DNA from: Cryobacterium sp. PH31-L1
GTDB taxonomy: Bacteria > Actinomycetota > Actinomycetes > Actinomycetales > Microbacteriaceae
NCBI RefSeq assembly: GCF_030063145.1
Contig: NZ_JASISM010000007.1
Span: forward strand, 119,553 to 183,552
Direction of reading: 5' to 3'
DNA: 64,000 nt
Every line of letters begins with the position of its first letter. The first letter of the stretch is position 1. Positions 54,875 through 63,269 of the stretch are shown here, one piece after another. The notes under the pieces are model-generated. The model was not told the DNA's origin, searched no databases, and worked only from the letters and a program-made list of their open reading frames with translations. Both the position numbers and the translations under genes were made by a program.

Positions 54875-55701
54875 GAGCGGGTGACTCCTTTGTCAGCGGA
54901 TGCGGAGCGAAGGTCGATCTGGGCGGTGCGGCGGGTGACGGCGTTGTCAGTAGCCCCAGTGATGGCAGCGATGATCTCTTCCGGCGATACCTCGCCGACG
55001 ACAAAATCGCCGTTATTGCGTCCGAGGCGCAGCACGACCACGCGGTCGGCGACGGCTCGCACGTCGGCCATGTTGTGGCTGATCATGATGACTCCGAGGC
55101 CGCGCTCACGAAGCCGCTCGACAAGGTTGAGCACCTCCGCAGTTTGCGCTACTCCCAATGCCGCAGTCGGTTCATCGAGGATGATCACCTTCGGGTTCCC
55201 GAGCAGGGATCTGGCTATCGCCACGGTCTGGCGCTGGCCACCGGAGAGGGAGGCCACCGGGATGCGCACAGACGGGATCTTGGCCGAGAGCTGGCGAAGC
55301 AACTCCCAGGACCGGGTTTCCATAGCGGCTTCGTTGAGACGGCCAGGGCGAAGTTCGCGGCCGAGAAAGAGGTTGTCGATCACGTTGAGGTTGTCGCACA
55401 GCGCGAGGTCCTGAAAGACCGTGGCGATTCCGAGGTGCAGTGCTGCGGTCGGGTCCGGAATCGAAACGGGGTTCGATTCAAAGGTGATCGTTCCGGAGTC
55501 GGGCAGATGCACACCCGAGAGGACCTTCACCAGAGTGGACTTTCCGGCACCGTTGTCGCCCACAATAGCGACGACTTCGCCCGCTGCCACATCGAGGTTG
55601 ATATCGGTGAGCGCCGCGACGGCGCCAAAGCTTTTGTTCACATTCCGCAGGGACAGGAGGCGGGTAGTCACGGCCTGCGGTGCTGGGCTGGATGTCGACA
55701 T
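54871..55701 (-). CDS. Sugar ABC transporter ATPase, single cassette
   Basis: 276 residues with one ATP-binding cassette: Walker A GDNGAGKSTL, Q-loop VFQDLAL, signature LSGGQRQTVAIARSLL, Walker B VIILDEPTAALG and H-loop ISHNMADV. Unlike the two-cassette RhaT at 31748 it must dimerise, as FrcA-type ATPases do. It overlaps the permease gene by 4 nt and is preceded by a strong hairpin after the binding-protein gene. Confidence 0.92.
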   Translation of the reverse strand: MSTSSPAPQAVTTRLLSLRNVNKSFGAVAALTDINLDVAAGEVVAIVGDNGAGKSTLVKVLSGVHLPDSGTITFESNPVSIPDPTAALHLGIATVFQDLALCDNLNVIDNLFLGRELRPGRLNEAAMETRSWELLRQLSAKIPSVRIPVASLSGGQRQTVAIARSLLGNPKVIILDEPTAALGVAQTAEVLNLVERLRERGLGVIMISHNMADVRAVADRVVVLRLGRNNGDFVVGEVSPEEIIAAITGATDNAVTRRTAQIDLRSASADKGVTRS

Positions 55702-55735
55702 TGGGGTCCTCGGGGATGCTCGTCATTGAGTGAGA

Positions 55736-55767
55736 GGGCGGGCGCTACTAGATACTCGCGCCCGCCC
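55736..55767. repeat. Intercistronic 10-bp GC-rich hairpin after binding-protein gene
   Basis: GGGCGGGCGC at 55736-55745 pairs exactly with GCGCCCGCCC at 55758-55767 around a 12-nt loop. It sits between the binding-protein stop (55781) and the ATPase start (55701), and no T-run follows on the minus strand. It occupies the same position as the 17-bp hairpin in the rhamnose operon. Confidence 0.8.
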
Positions 55768-55780
55768 GGGAAAAACGCTG

Positions 55781-56845
55781 TTATTCGATACCTGCCGCAG
55801 TGCAGGCGGCCGTATACTCGGCCGTGCAGACATCCGCCGCAGTCATGATCTTCCTGTCGAACAGAATCTTCTTGATGTTGTCGAGAGTGACGACCTCAGG
55901 AGTGAAGAGCTGCGAGGGAGTGTCGTAGAGGGTGGTTTCACCCTTCACGGCGTCGCCCTTGGCGAAGGAATAGGCCACTTCGGCAGCGGCATTGGCCACG
56001 ATGCTGATCGGCTTGGAGATGGTGTTGAACTGCGTTCCAGCAAGGATACGCTGCGCCGCAGCGACCTCGGCGTCATTGCCCGTAACCGGTGGGACTGTTT
56101 TTACGCCGCCGGCCTTGAACGCCGCGATGGCGCCGCCGCCTGTGCCGTCATTCGCGGCCACAACACCGACGATCTGGTCGCCGAACTGGGTGATCTGGCC
56201 GCTGGCCCATTCCTGAGCTTTGGCCGGATCCCACTCGGGAGTGTCGTATTCGGCGAGGACCTCGATGCCGCTGGAATCGACGGCCTTGTGAATTCCACTC
56301 TTGATGAGACCGGCCGCCGCGTCGGTCGGCGACCCGTTAATGATCAGGATGCCGCCGGTGGGGGTGCCGAGGTTGTCGACCAAGGACTGGGCGATCTTCT
56401 CGCCGATGCCCTCGTTGTCGAACGAGACGTAGTAGTCGGCCTTTTGATCCGGGATCGGACGGTCATAGGCGATGATCGGAATCTCCGCGGCGTTTGCGGC
56501 CACCACAATGCTCGCGGCAGCCTTCGAGTCGACCGCGTCGATCACGATGGCGTCGACGCCCTGGGCGATTGCGGAGTTGGCTTGCTGCTGCTGGGTGTCG
56601 GCGCTGGCATCAGCGTTGGAGTAGATGACCTCGCAGGTGGGGCACAGTTCAGCCATCTTCGCTTCGAAAAGTGGGCGGTCCTGTTGCTCGTAGCGGGTCG
56701 AGGCCAGGTCCGGCATCAGGAAAGCGATCTTGTATGCGCCGTCCGTAGAGGCCGAGCCCGCCTGCTCGACGCAGGCCGTGAGAGCAGATGCCGCGAGCAT
56801 GGTCGTAAGACCGGTGATCGCAATGCGGGTGTAGAGCTTCTTCAT
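55781..56845 (-). CDS. Sugar ABC transporter substrate-binding lipoprotein
   Basis: 354 residues. Signal peptide with lipobox SALTAC, then a type-1 periplasmic-binding fold of the XylF/ribose-binding group: IAFLMPDLASTRYEQQDRP, DAIVIDAVDSKAAASIV, IPIIAYDRPIP, and VVAANDGTGGGAIAAFKA. Several extra Cys (ELCPTCE, DVCTAEYTAAC) may form disulphides. ATG at 56845 with AAGGAGA 7 nt upstream, a strong site. The sugar is not known; xylose-like pentoses or polyols are possible. Confidence 0.9.
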   Translation of the reverse strand: MKKLYTRIAITGLTTMLAASALTACVEQAGSASTDGAYKIAFLMPDLASTRYEQQDRPLFEAKMAELCPTCEVIYSNADASADTQQQQANSAIAQGVDAIVIDAVDSKAAASIVVAANAAEIPIIAYDRPIPDQKADYYVSFDNEGIGEKIAQSLVDNLGTPTGGILIINGSPTDAAAGLIKSGIHKAVDSSGIEVLAEYDTPEWDPAKAQEWASGQITQFGDQIVGVVAANDGTGGGAIAAFKAGGVKTVPPVTGNDAEVAAAQRILAGTQFNTISKPISIVANAAAEVAYSFAKGDAVKGETTLYDTPSQLFTPEVVTLDNIKKILFDRKIMTAADVCTAEYTAACTAAGIE

Positions 56846-56916
56846 TGAAATTCTCCTTGGTGTGGTGATCCGGCCATCGCGATGCTGCGTACCGATTCTG
56901 TCATCAACGTGGCGAG

Positions 56917-56971
56917 AATAACACTGAAAAGGTTATTTACGCCATAGCAAATGTTATTTTCAGTCAACATT
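56917..56971. promoter_or_regulatory. Two inverted repeats, probable DeoR operators
   Basis: AATAAC-n9-GTTATT at 56917-56937 and AATGTT-n10-AACATT at 56950-56971 lie in the AT-rich 188-nt space between the divergent binding-protein and DeoR genes. They share the TGTTA/TTATT core with the palindrome at 57892-57910 downstream of deoR. Confidence 0.55.
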
Positions 56972-57033
56972 TTGATCACTCGGCGACTATCATCAACAAA
57001 ACAGCCAGTTCCGCCCGCACATGAGAGGCTCGA

Positions 57034-57828
57034 ATGAACCAGCCTGCTTCGCCCCGACTGTCCCGGGTGGCCCGCCAGCGCCGCCTCGTGGACTACCTAG
57101 CGGGCGTACCGTCGGCGACGGCGGCCGAACTCGCCGCACTGACCGGCGTGAGCCTGATGACCGTACATCGCGATATCGAAGACCTCGCCCACCGCAACAT
57201 CCTGCGCCGATTCCATGGTGGCGTCTCGGTACTCCCCACGAGCGTGTTTGAGAGCAGCTCGGAATTTCGCCTGCAGACACAGGCCAGCGCCAAGGCAGCC
57301 CTCGCACGCACCGCGCTGACCTTCGTCGAACCGGGCATGTCGGTGATGCTCGATGATTCCACCACCGTGCTGGCCCTGGCCCGTCTTCTCAACGATGTCG
57401 GGCCCCTCACCGTAATCACCAACTACCGTCAGGCGATCGAACTACTGCGCGAGAACGACGACATCCGCTTAATCGTGGTCGGTGGTCAATACTCTCGAAC
57501 GCACGATTCCAACATCGCTATGCCGAGTCACGAGTCAGTGGATTCCTACGCAGTCGACGTGGTCTTCCAATCCACATCCACTATGGGGGCAGAGATGACC
57601 TACCACCAGGAGCAGGAAATTGTGCTCATGAAACGTGCCATGCTCCGCTCCGGAACCACCCGCGTGCTCATGATGGACGGCACAAAGGTAGGGAGAACAT
57701 CCCTCCACCACTACGTGCCCGTGAGCGATTTCACCGATGTGATCCTCACCGACGACGTGGATCCGGATCTCGTTGAGCGCATCGAACGACTTTCCCGGGT
57801 GCATCTCGCGCCCGTGAAACCCACCTGA
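57034..57828 (+). CDS. DeoR-family transcriptional regulator of the second sugar locus
   Basis: 264 residues: HTH SATAAELAALTGVSLMTVHR at residues about 28-47, then a DeoR sensor domain (PGMSVMLDDSTTVLALARLL, LIVVGGQYSRTHDSN, MMDGTKVGRTSLH). Divergent from the importer genes and upstream of the dehydrogenase/kinase genes, with inverted repeats on both sides of it, so it probably represses both transcripts and is released by a phosphorylated intermediate made by the kinases. Confidence 0.9.
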   Translation: MNQPASPRLSRVARQRRLVDYLAGVPSATAAELAALTGVSLMTVHRDIEDLAHRNILRRFHGGVSVLPTSVFESSSEFRLQTQASAKAALARTALTFVEPGMSVMLDDSTTVLALARLLNDVGPLTVITNYRQAIELLRENDDIRLIVVGGQYSRTHDSNIAMPSHESVDSYAVDVVFQSTSTMGAEMTYHQEQEIVLMKRAMLRSGTTRVLMMDGTKVGRTSLHHYVPVSDFTDVILTDDVDPDLVERIERLSRVHLAPVKPT

Positions 57829-57891
57829 CAGGTATTTTTCAGCCGGCTAGGCGCATCTGCTGGTGAATAATTACCAAATTACATAGCGAAA

Positions 57892-57910
57892 CTAACATTT
57901 TGCATGTTAG
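57892..57910. promoter_or_regulatory. Palindrome in front of the dehydrogenase-kinase operon
   Basis: CTAACAT-TTTGC-ATGTTAG, a perfect 7-bp inverted repeat, lies between deoR and the dehydrogenase gene in AT-rich DNA, 65 nt before the start at 57976. It is similar to the repeats upstream of deoR and is a likely third operator. Confidence 0.6.
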
Positions 57911-57975
57911 TGTCTGCCTATCGGGTAACGGCGCTCACGGACGCCTATCCCCGCTTTCCGCAGAAAGGCAGCCGG

Positions 57976-59037
57976 ATGACCCACATCCTCGCCGCAGGCG
58001 ACCACTTCGTAGCAGCATCCCTCTTCATCGATGCTATCCGAGCGCGTGCACCCCGCGAAGACCTCACCTTCTCCAGCATCACGCTTCCGTGGCCGCACAC
58101 GCCGTTCGGGCCGATTGGTTCGGTGCACGAGGCCAGCGGCAGTGTGCCAGAACTCATTGACGCCCTGGCCGGTGCCCGCATCGCCGTCACCCAGATGGCG
58201 CCGTTCACGGCTGAGGTCTTCGCCCATGCTCCCGACCTTCGGCTGATCAGTGTGTGCCGGGGAGGCCCGGTCAACGTTGATCTCGAGGCAGCCACGCAGG
58301 CCGGGGTCGTCGTGTCATTCGCCCCGGCGCGCAATGCCGTTGCAGCGGCGGAATTCGCCGTCGGTCTGATGCTGTCGGCGATGCGCCGCATCGTCACCAC
58401 AGACAGCGAGCTCAAGGCCGGCAACTGGCGCGGAGACTACTACGCCTTCGAGAACACGGGACTGGAGCTCGACGGGGCAACCGTGGGTCTCATCGGCTAT
58501 GGCGCAATCGGCCGCATCGTGGCCCGCATACTCCTGGCGTTCGGCACCACGGTCCTCGCTTATGACCCGTACGCGAACCCGGCGGCACTCGCCGCCGACG
58601 GGGTCGAGGTTGTTGACCTGGAAGACCTCCTGCGCCGTAGTTCCGTGGTCAGCCTGCACGCCCGGCTCACCGCCGAGACCCACCACCTGCTCAACGCGGA
58701 GAACCTCGCGCTTCTCCCTCACGGCGCGGTTCTCGTCAATAGCGCACGAGGCGGGCTGCTCGACTATGCACCCCTGCCCGACCTCCTGCGCAGCGGACGT
58801 CTCGGCGCTCTCGCCCTCGATGTCTACGACGTGGAGCCTCCGCCGCCCGAATGGCCGCTCTTTTCTGCGCCGAACGTCGTTATGACACCACACCTCGCCG
58901 GTGCGACCCAGCAAACCGCGCACCGCGCCGCTAGCATCGTGAGCGCCGATATCGCTCGCTACTTGACGGGAGAGAAGCCGTTGCACGTGGCCAATCCCTT
59001 GGTCTTGGACACGCTCGCCGAAACGGCCCGCCCATGA
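57976..59037 (+). CDS. D-isomer 2-hydroxyacid dehydrogenase family protein
   Basis: 353 residues. The NAD-binding domain has VGLIGYGAIGRIVARIL; the catalytic Arg/Glu/His set is indicated by VNSARGGLLDY, DVYDVEPPP and MTPHLAGATQQT. It resembles phosphoglycerate-dehydrogenase-like enzymes but lacks the ACT regulatory domain. The ATG at 57976 has GAAAGG 8 nt upstream. It overlaps the next kinase gene by 4 nt (ATGA), so it belongs to the same sugar or sugar-acid pathway; the substrate is unknown. Confidence 0.87.
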   Translation: MTHILAAGDHFVAASLFIDAIRARAPREDLTFSSITLPWPHTPFGPIGSVHEASGSVPELIDALAGARIAVTQMAPFTAEVFAHAPDLRLISVCRGGPVNVDLEAATQAGVVVSFAPARNAVAAAEFAVGLMLSAMRRIVTTDSELKAGNWRGDYYAFENTGLELDGATVGLIGYGAIGRIVARILLAFGTTVLAYDPYANPAALAADGVEVVDLEDLLRRSSVVSLHARLTAETHHLLNAENLALLPHGAVLVNSARGGLLDYAPLPDLLRSGRLGALALDVYDVEPPPPEWPLFSAPNVVMTPHLAGATQQTAHRAASIVSADIARYLTGEKPLHVANPLVLDTLAETARP

Positions 59038-60503
59038 TCATCGGTGTCGACATCGGCACGTCCGTCACGAAGGCCTCAGCTATACACCGGGACGGTTCGG
59101 TCGGCGAGACTGCGAGCATGCGGTCAATTCTGATCCAACAGCCCGGAGGCGCTGTCGAACAGGACCTCGACAGTGTGCTTGAGTCTGTCGCTGCGGTGGT
59201 TCGCCAAGTTGCAGCTTCCGCATCGGAACCGATCGAGGCAGTGGCGATCACCGGTCAAGGCGACGGCCTGTGGCTGAGGGACGCCGAGGGCCGGGCGGTG
59301 CGACCTCCGATCTCCTGGATGGACGCGCGCGCGGCCTCCGTCGTGGCCCGCTGGAATACCGGAGGCGACGACAGCGTCTCGCGGCAGGTCTACCGACTCA
59401 CCGGTTCCGGCCTGTTCCCAGGGAGCCACGCTGCGCTTTTGAACTGGCTCAGCGAGAACGAACCGGAATCCCTGCACAAGGCGGCCGTCGCCGGCTACTG
59501 CGTCGATGCCGTGCTCCACAACCTCACCGGGGTCGTCACTGTCGATGCATCCGATGCCTCGCTGCCATTTCTCAACGTGAATACCCGAAGCTATGTCGCC
59601 GAAGCACTCGAGCTCTGCGGCGTGGCCGAATGGGCACATCTGCTCCCCCAGCCGACCGAGTCGGGCACAATCTTCGCCCTGAACGACGTCGGCAGCACGC
59701 TGCTCGGCCTGCCCGTGGGCACCCCCGTGACCGGCGGCCCGTACGATCTTCAGGCCTGTGGTTTCGGCTCCGGAACGACGCGCCTCGGCGAGGGTACCCT
59801 CGTTGTCGGCACCACGCTGAGCTGTCAGGTCCTTACGGATGACACAACCATCATCCCGCAGGCCGACCCGGCCGGCATGTGGCTCTGCACACCAGACCCC
59901 AAGCTCTTTCTGCGCGTGATGCCCTCGATGGTGGGCACGGCGAGCATCGACTGGCTGCTGTCTTTGTTCGACCTGCAGCCGAGCGACCTGAACGCCCTCC
60001 TCGAACAGAGCCCGCCCGGTGCCAACGGAGTCGGGGCGCTGTCGTTCCTCTCTCCCTCCGGCGAGCGCGCACCCTTTGTCGACCCCGCCGCCCGCGGCCA
60101 GTTCACCGGCCTGCAGCTACGCAATACCCGGGCCGACCTGGCGCGCGGCCTGTGTGAGGGTCTTGCGTTCGCCGCTCGGCACTGCTTCGAAGAGATGGGT
60201 CTTGACGGCGACGTGTCGGCCTGCGGCGGCGGACTCCAATCCGATGCCTGGGCATCCATCTTCGCCGATGTGTTGGGGCGCCCTTTGTATCTGCCGTTGG
60301 ATTCCGCCGTCGGATCCCGGGGTGCCGCCATGGTGGCGTGGGCCGGGCTCGGCGCGCCGGTGGACGAGGAACTCTGGCGTTCCCAGCGTCGCCGCATCAA
60401 CCCCGATACCGAGCGCACCGACTTTTACGAGGAGGCTTACCGCGAGTATCGGCGCAGTCTGGCCAGCGCCCGCACCCAGTGGGCGGGACGTAGTCGACCG
60501 TGA
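59034..60503 (+). CDS. FGGY-family kinase, erythritol-kinase (EryA)-like
   Basis: 489 residues. IIGVDIGTSVTKASAIHRDG at the start, AITGQGDGLWL in place of GQMHG, ISWMDARAASVVARW and LNDVGSTLLGLPVGTPVTGG are close to what I recall of EryA and related polyol/ketose kinases. C-terminal ACGGGLQSDAWASIFADVLG completes the ATP site. A short-chain polyol or ketose substrate is therefore suggested but not shown. It overlaps by 4 nt with the dehydrogenase before it and the second kinase after it. Confidence 0.88.
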   Translation: MIIGVDIGTSVTKASAIHRDGSVGETASMRSILIQQPGGAVEQDLDSVLESVAAVVRQVAASASEPIEAVAITGQGDGLWLRDAEGRAVRPPISWMDARAASVVARWNTGGDDSVSRQVYRLTGSGLFPGSHAALLNWLSENEPESLHKAAVAGYCVDAVLHNLTGVVTVDASDASLPFLNVNTRSYVAEALELCGVAEWAHLLPQPTESGTIFALNDVGSTLLGLPVGTPVTGGPYDLQACGFGSGTTRLGEGTLVVGTTLSCQVLTDDTTIIPQADPAGMWLCTPDPKLFLRVMPSMVGTASIDWLLSLFDLQPSDLNALLEQSPPGANGVGALSFLSPSGERAPFVDPAARGQFTGLQLRNTRADLARGLCEGLAFAARHCFEEMGLDGDVSACGGGLQSDAWASIFADVLGRPLYLPLDSAVGSRGAAMVAWAGLGAPVDEELWRSQRRRINPDTERTDFYEEAYREYRRSLASARTQWAGRSRP

Positions 60504-62002
60504 CGGCCCTGTGGGTCGGAGTCGATGTCGGCACCCAAAGCGTGAAAGTGTCGGTCGTCGACGGGGTGGGAGTCGTCCACGCACAGGCCTCCGCACCGCT
60601 CACGAGCGATCGCACGAACGAGCGCCATGAACAAAGCCCCGGCCAGTGGATTCATCAGACGCGACGCGTGATGGCTGAGGCTGTGGGCGCACTGGCCGAG
60701 TCCGCCCGGGTGGACATCAGCGGGGTGGCAGTGTGTGCGACCTCCGGCACCATCACCACAGTGGATGCCGCGGGTCGCCCCCTCTCCCCCGGCCTGATGT
60801 ACGACGATGGCCGCGCGGGTGTACTCAGCGATGAGGTTGCCGCTGCCGATCCCGCGCTCTGGCGCAGGCTCGGGTATCGCATCCAGCCCACGTGGGCGCT
60901 GCCCAAGATCCTCTGGCTCACCCGGAATGGGTGGGTTCTTCCTGGCGTGCGTGTGGCGACGCAGGCCGATGTGGTCACCGCCGCCCTGATCGGCCGAGCC
61001 GTCGTCTCCGATTGGAGCCACTCGCTCAAATCGGGCTACGACCTGCTTGAACTCTGTTGGCCGGCCGAGGCCTTCACCTCGCTTGGCATCGACCCACAGT
61101 CACTCCCGGACGTCGTCGCACCGGGCGGCGTGCTCGGTGAATCCTCCGCGAATTGGCAGGCAGCAACCGGGCTACCGGCTGGAACACCCATTTTTGCCGG
61201 CATGACCGACGGCTGCGCCGCGCAACTCGGCGCCGGAACACTCGGCCTCGGCGACTGGCACACGGTGGTCGGCACAACCCTCGTCGTGAAGGGAGTCAGC
61301 GACCACATTGTGGTCGACGACACCGGAGCCGTCTATTCGCACCGGGCCCCGCACGACGGCCTGTGGTTCCCTGGCGGCGCGTCGAGCGTCGGGGCCGGCG
61401 CCGTGAGCGCACTTTTCGCCGGCGACGACCTGAACGCACGAACGGCACGCATCAGCTCGACGTACACTGACCGGTTCCCTTCCATTCCACTGAGCTACCC
61501 GCTCGTGACAACGGGCGAGCGATTTCCCGTGGTTCGCCCTGATGCCCGCGGCTTTGTTCGGAAGGGGGGCGTCGAACATCCGCTCGCCGACGCGATCGCC
61601 CGCGGTATCGACTCGGACGCGCTGTTCGCGTCTGTTCTTCTGGGGGTGGCCTGCGTGGAGCGTCTCGCGGTCGAAACCATGTCGGGCGCGGGGGTTCCGG
61701 TTTCGGGCACATTCAGCTCGTCGGGTGGAGGGACAAAGAATGCTTGGTGGACCCAGTTGCGCGCCGATCTGCTCGGGCGTCCTATATCCGTGCCGGTCTC
61801 AGCGGAGGGATCGATCGGCATGGCGATCCTGGCAGCTTGGGCTGCCGGGCCCGGCTCTGCCGAGCCGTTACCGTCGGTTGCCGCCCGAATGTCTCTGGTC
61901 GGCCGCGTGTTCGAACCCGATACCGCCCGGCGTGATCAGCTCAACGAGTGCTACGCCGTCTTCCGTTCCGACCTGGTTGTGAAAGGGTGGCTTGTTGCAT
62001 GA
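60500..62002 (+). CDS. FGGY-family carbohydrate kinase, copy 2 (ribulokinase-like clade)
   Basis: 500 residues, paralogue of the kinase at 25100-26587: both have the phosphate loop WxGxDxGTQSxKVS, ATSGTITTVDAAGRP, GLMYDD, IQPTWALPKI, SDWSHSLKSGYDLL, FAGMTDGCAAQL and SHRAPHDGLWFPGG. GTG start at 60500 within the GTGA overlap with the first kinase; its own stop overlaps the phosphatase start (ATGA). Two different FGGY kinases in one operon point to either two substrates or two successive phosphorylations. Confidence 0.9.
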   Translation: MTALWVGVDVGTQSVKVSVVDGVGVVHAQASAPLTSDRTNERHEQSPGQWIHQTRRVMAEAVGALAESARVDISGVAVCATSGTITTVDAAGRPLSPGLMYDDGRAGVLSDEVAAADPALWRRLGYRIQPTWALPKILWLTRNGWVLPGVRVATQADVVTAALIGRAVVSDWSHSLKSGYDLLELCWPAEAFTSLGIDPQSLPDVVAPGGVLGESSANWQAATGLPAGTPIFAGMTDGCAAQLGAGTLGLGDWHTVVGTTLVVKGVSDHIVVDDTGAVYSHRAPHDGLWFPGGASSVGAGAVSALFAGDDLNARTARISSTYTDRFPSIPLSYPLVTTGERFPVVRPDARGFVRKGGVEHPLADAIARGIDSDALFASVLLGVACVERLAVETMSGAGVPVSGTFSSSGGGTKNAWWTQLRADLLGRPISVPVSAEGSIGMAILAAWAAGPGSAEPLPSVAARMSLVGRVFEPDTARRDQLNECYAVFRSDLVVKGWLVA

Positions 62003-62601
62003 GCACTCTTATTCTTGCCCGTCACGGCGAAACACTGTGGCATGCCGAGAACCGCTATGCCGGGTCGACGGATGTCGGGCTCACCGAGCGTGGCCGTGCT
62101 CAATCTGCCGCCCTCGGTCGCTGGGCTGCCGGTCAGCCGCTCGTCGGCGTCTATTCCTCCGACCTTTCACGAGCTGTTGTCACTGCAACTCCCGCAGCGA
62201 ACGCACTGGCACTCCCGCTTCGAGTCGATCCTCGGCTGAGAGAAGTGGACTTCGGCCAAGGCGAGGGCCTCACGACCGCCGAGATGCGCTACGCGTTTCC
62301 GGACGCCGTCGCCGACTTTCAGCTGCGGCCCGGTCAGTCGCCGCTGCCCGGCGGCGAGTCCGGAATCGACGCGGTAGACCGCGCCTGGCCGGCACTCGAG
62401 CACATTGGAGCCCGCAACGACGGTCCCGTACTAGTGGTGATGCATTCCACCCTGATGCGGCTCGTACTTTGTCGAGTGCTCGGCATGAGCCTCGACCACT
62501 ACCGCGCCGCTTTTCCGGCCGTACGCAACGTCGCGTTGACCACAATCACGCTCGGGCCTGCGCCGGCGCTGCACGGGTTCAACGTGCCGGTGCCGGAGTG
62601 A
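61999..62601 (+). CDS. Histidine phosphatase family protein, kinase-coupled copy 2
   Basis: 200 residues, paralogue of the gene at 24495-25103. LARHGETLWHAENRYAGST, SDLSRAVVTATPAA, LREVDFGQGEGLTTAEM and VVMHSTLMRLVLCRVLG are shared almost word for word, including HST after the second catalytic His. Last gene of the dehydrogenase-kinase-kinase-phosphatase operon. A mobile-element remnant starts about 50 nt beyond its stop. Confidence 0.9.
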   Translation: MSTLILARHGETLWHAENRYAGSTDVGLTERGRAQSAALGRWAAGQPLVGVYSSDLSRAVVTATPAANALALPLRVDPRLREVDFGQGEGLTTAEMRYAFPDAVADFQLRPGQSPLPGGESGIDAVDRAWPALEHIGARNDGPVLVVMHSTLMRLVLCRVLGMSLDHYRAAFPAVRNVALTTITLGPAPALHGFNVPVPE

Positions 62602-62649
62602 ACCAGCTAGATCCAGCCTGCCGTGCCTGTCCACGCAGCATCTGCGAGA

Positions 62650-63015
62650 CCGCAGGTCGGTGAGGAGGAGATCCCCGCACTCGGGAATGATGACATTGTT
62701 GACGCTGAACTCGTACGTCTCAATGGTGGAGACCTCAACCGTTCCGGAACGCCGCTGGTCGTCCAGGAAGACCACTGCGGCCTCCGCAATAGTCGAGTTC
62801 GCGGTCAACGCCAGCCCGGTAATTCCATTGCGAAGCAGGTCGGCCTGCTCGTCAAGTGCTCGGCGGGCCTCCATCTCGGTGGCACGTGTTCCTTTCAACC
62901 GGTGAAGAGTTCCGAACTCGTCCCGCATGCGGGCATGTGCTTGGATCTGTCCGTTCGCCAGAACGACGATGCGGATGGTGCCGACTTCGCCCGCGCGCAT
63001 TCGTCGCCTAGGCAT
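62650..63015 (-). pseudogene. Truncated tyrosine-recombinase (integrase) gene, N-terminal part only
   Basis: From ATG 63015 about 120 residues match the N-terminal arm and SAM-like core-binding domain of phage/ICE integrases (AHARMRDEFGTLHRLKGTRA, STIAEAAVVFLDDQ, VSTIETYEFSVNNVIIP, LLLTDLR). After that the frame has no integrase features, runs antisense into the end of the phosphatase gene and stops at 62431; the catalytic domain with R, HxxR and Y is missing. The break is close to 62650. It overlaps the excisionase-like gene by 8 nt. Confidence 0.75.
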
Positions 63016-63196
63016 GCATGGCCAGCGCCTCGAACCATGCGAGCACCTCTCGGCGCATGTATCTCACGTGGCGGCCCATGCGTCGATACGGCGGCCCGGT
63101 GCGAGTCTGTCGCCACTCCTCGAGCGTGCGGGGCGAGACCTGTAACAGGTCGGCAACCTGCTGCCCGGTCATGATTTCTGCGTCATCGTCACTCAT
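63008..63196 (-). CDS. Excisionase-like small HTH protein
   Basis: 62 residues, MerR/AlpA-type winged helix: MTGQQVADLLQVSPRTLEEW, then TGPPYRRMGRHVRYMRREVL. Such proteins act as excisionases or activators of integrase genes, and here it directly precedes and overlaps the truncated integrase. Probably a relic that still has an open frame. Confidence 0.78.
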   Translation of the reverse strand: MSDDDAEIMTGQQVADLLQVSPRTLEEWRQTRTGPPYRRMGRHVRYMRREVLAWFEALAMHA

Positions 63197-63269
63197 GACA
63201 ATCAGGTGCGACACGGCATTCCGACCTCGTACGAAGTGACACGTAGGTGGCCGGGCTGATCGTGTTAAC

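Noticed and set aside
62431..62650. Continuation of the integrase frame as a complete gene
   Set aside because: Residues after LLLTDLR have no integrase motif and are antisense to the phosphatase gene; only the N-terminal part is real.
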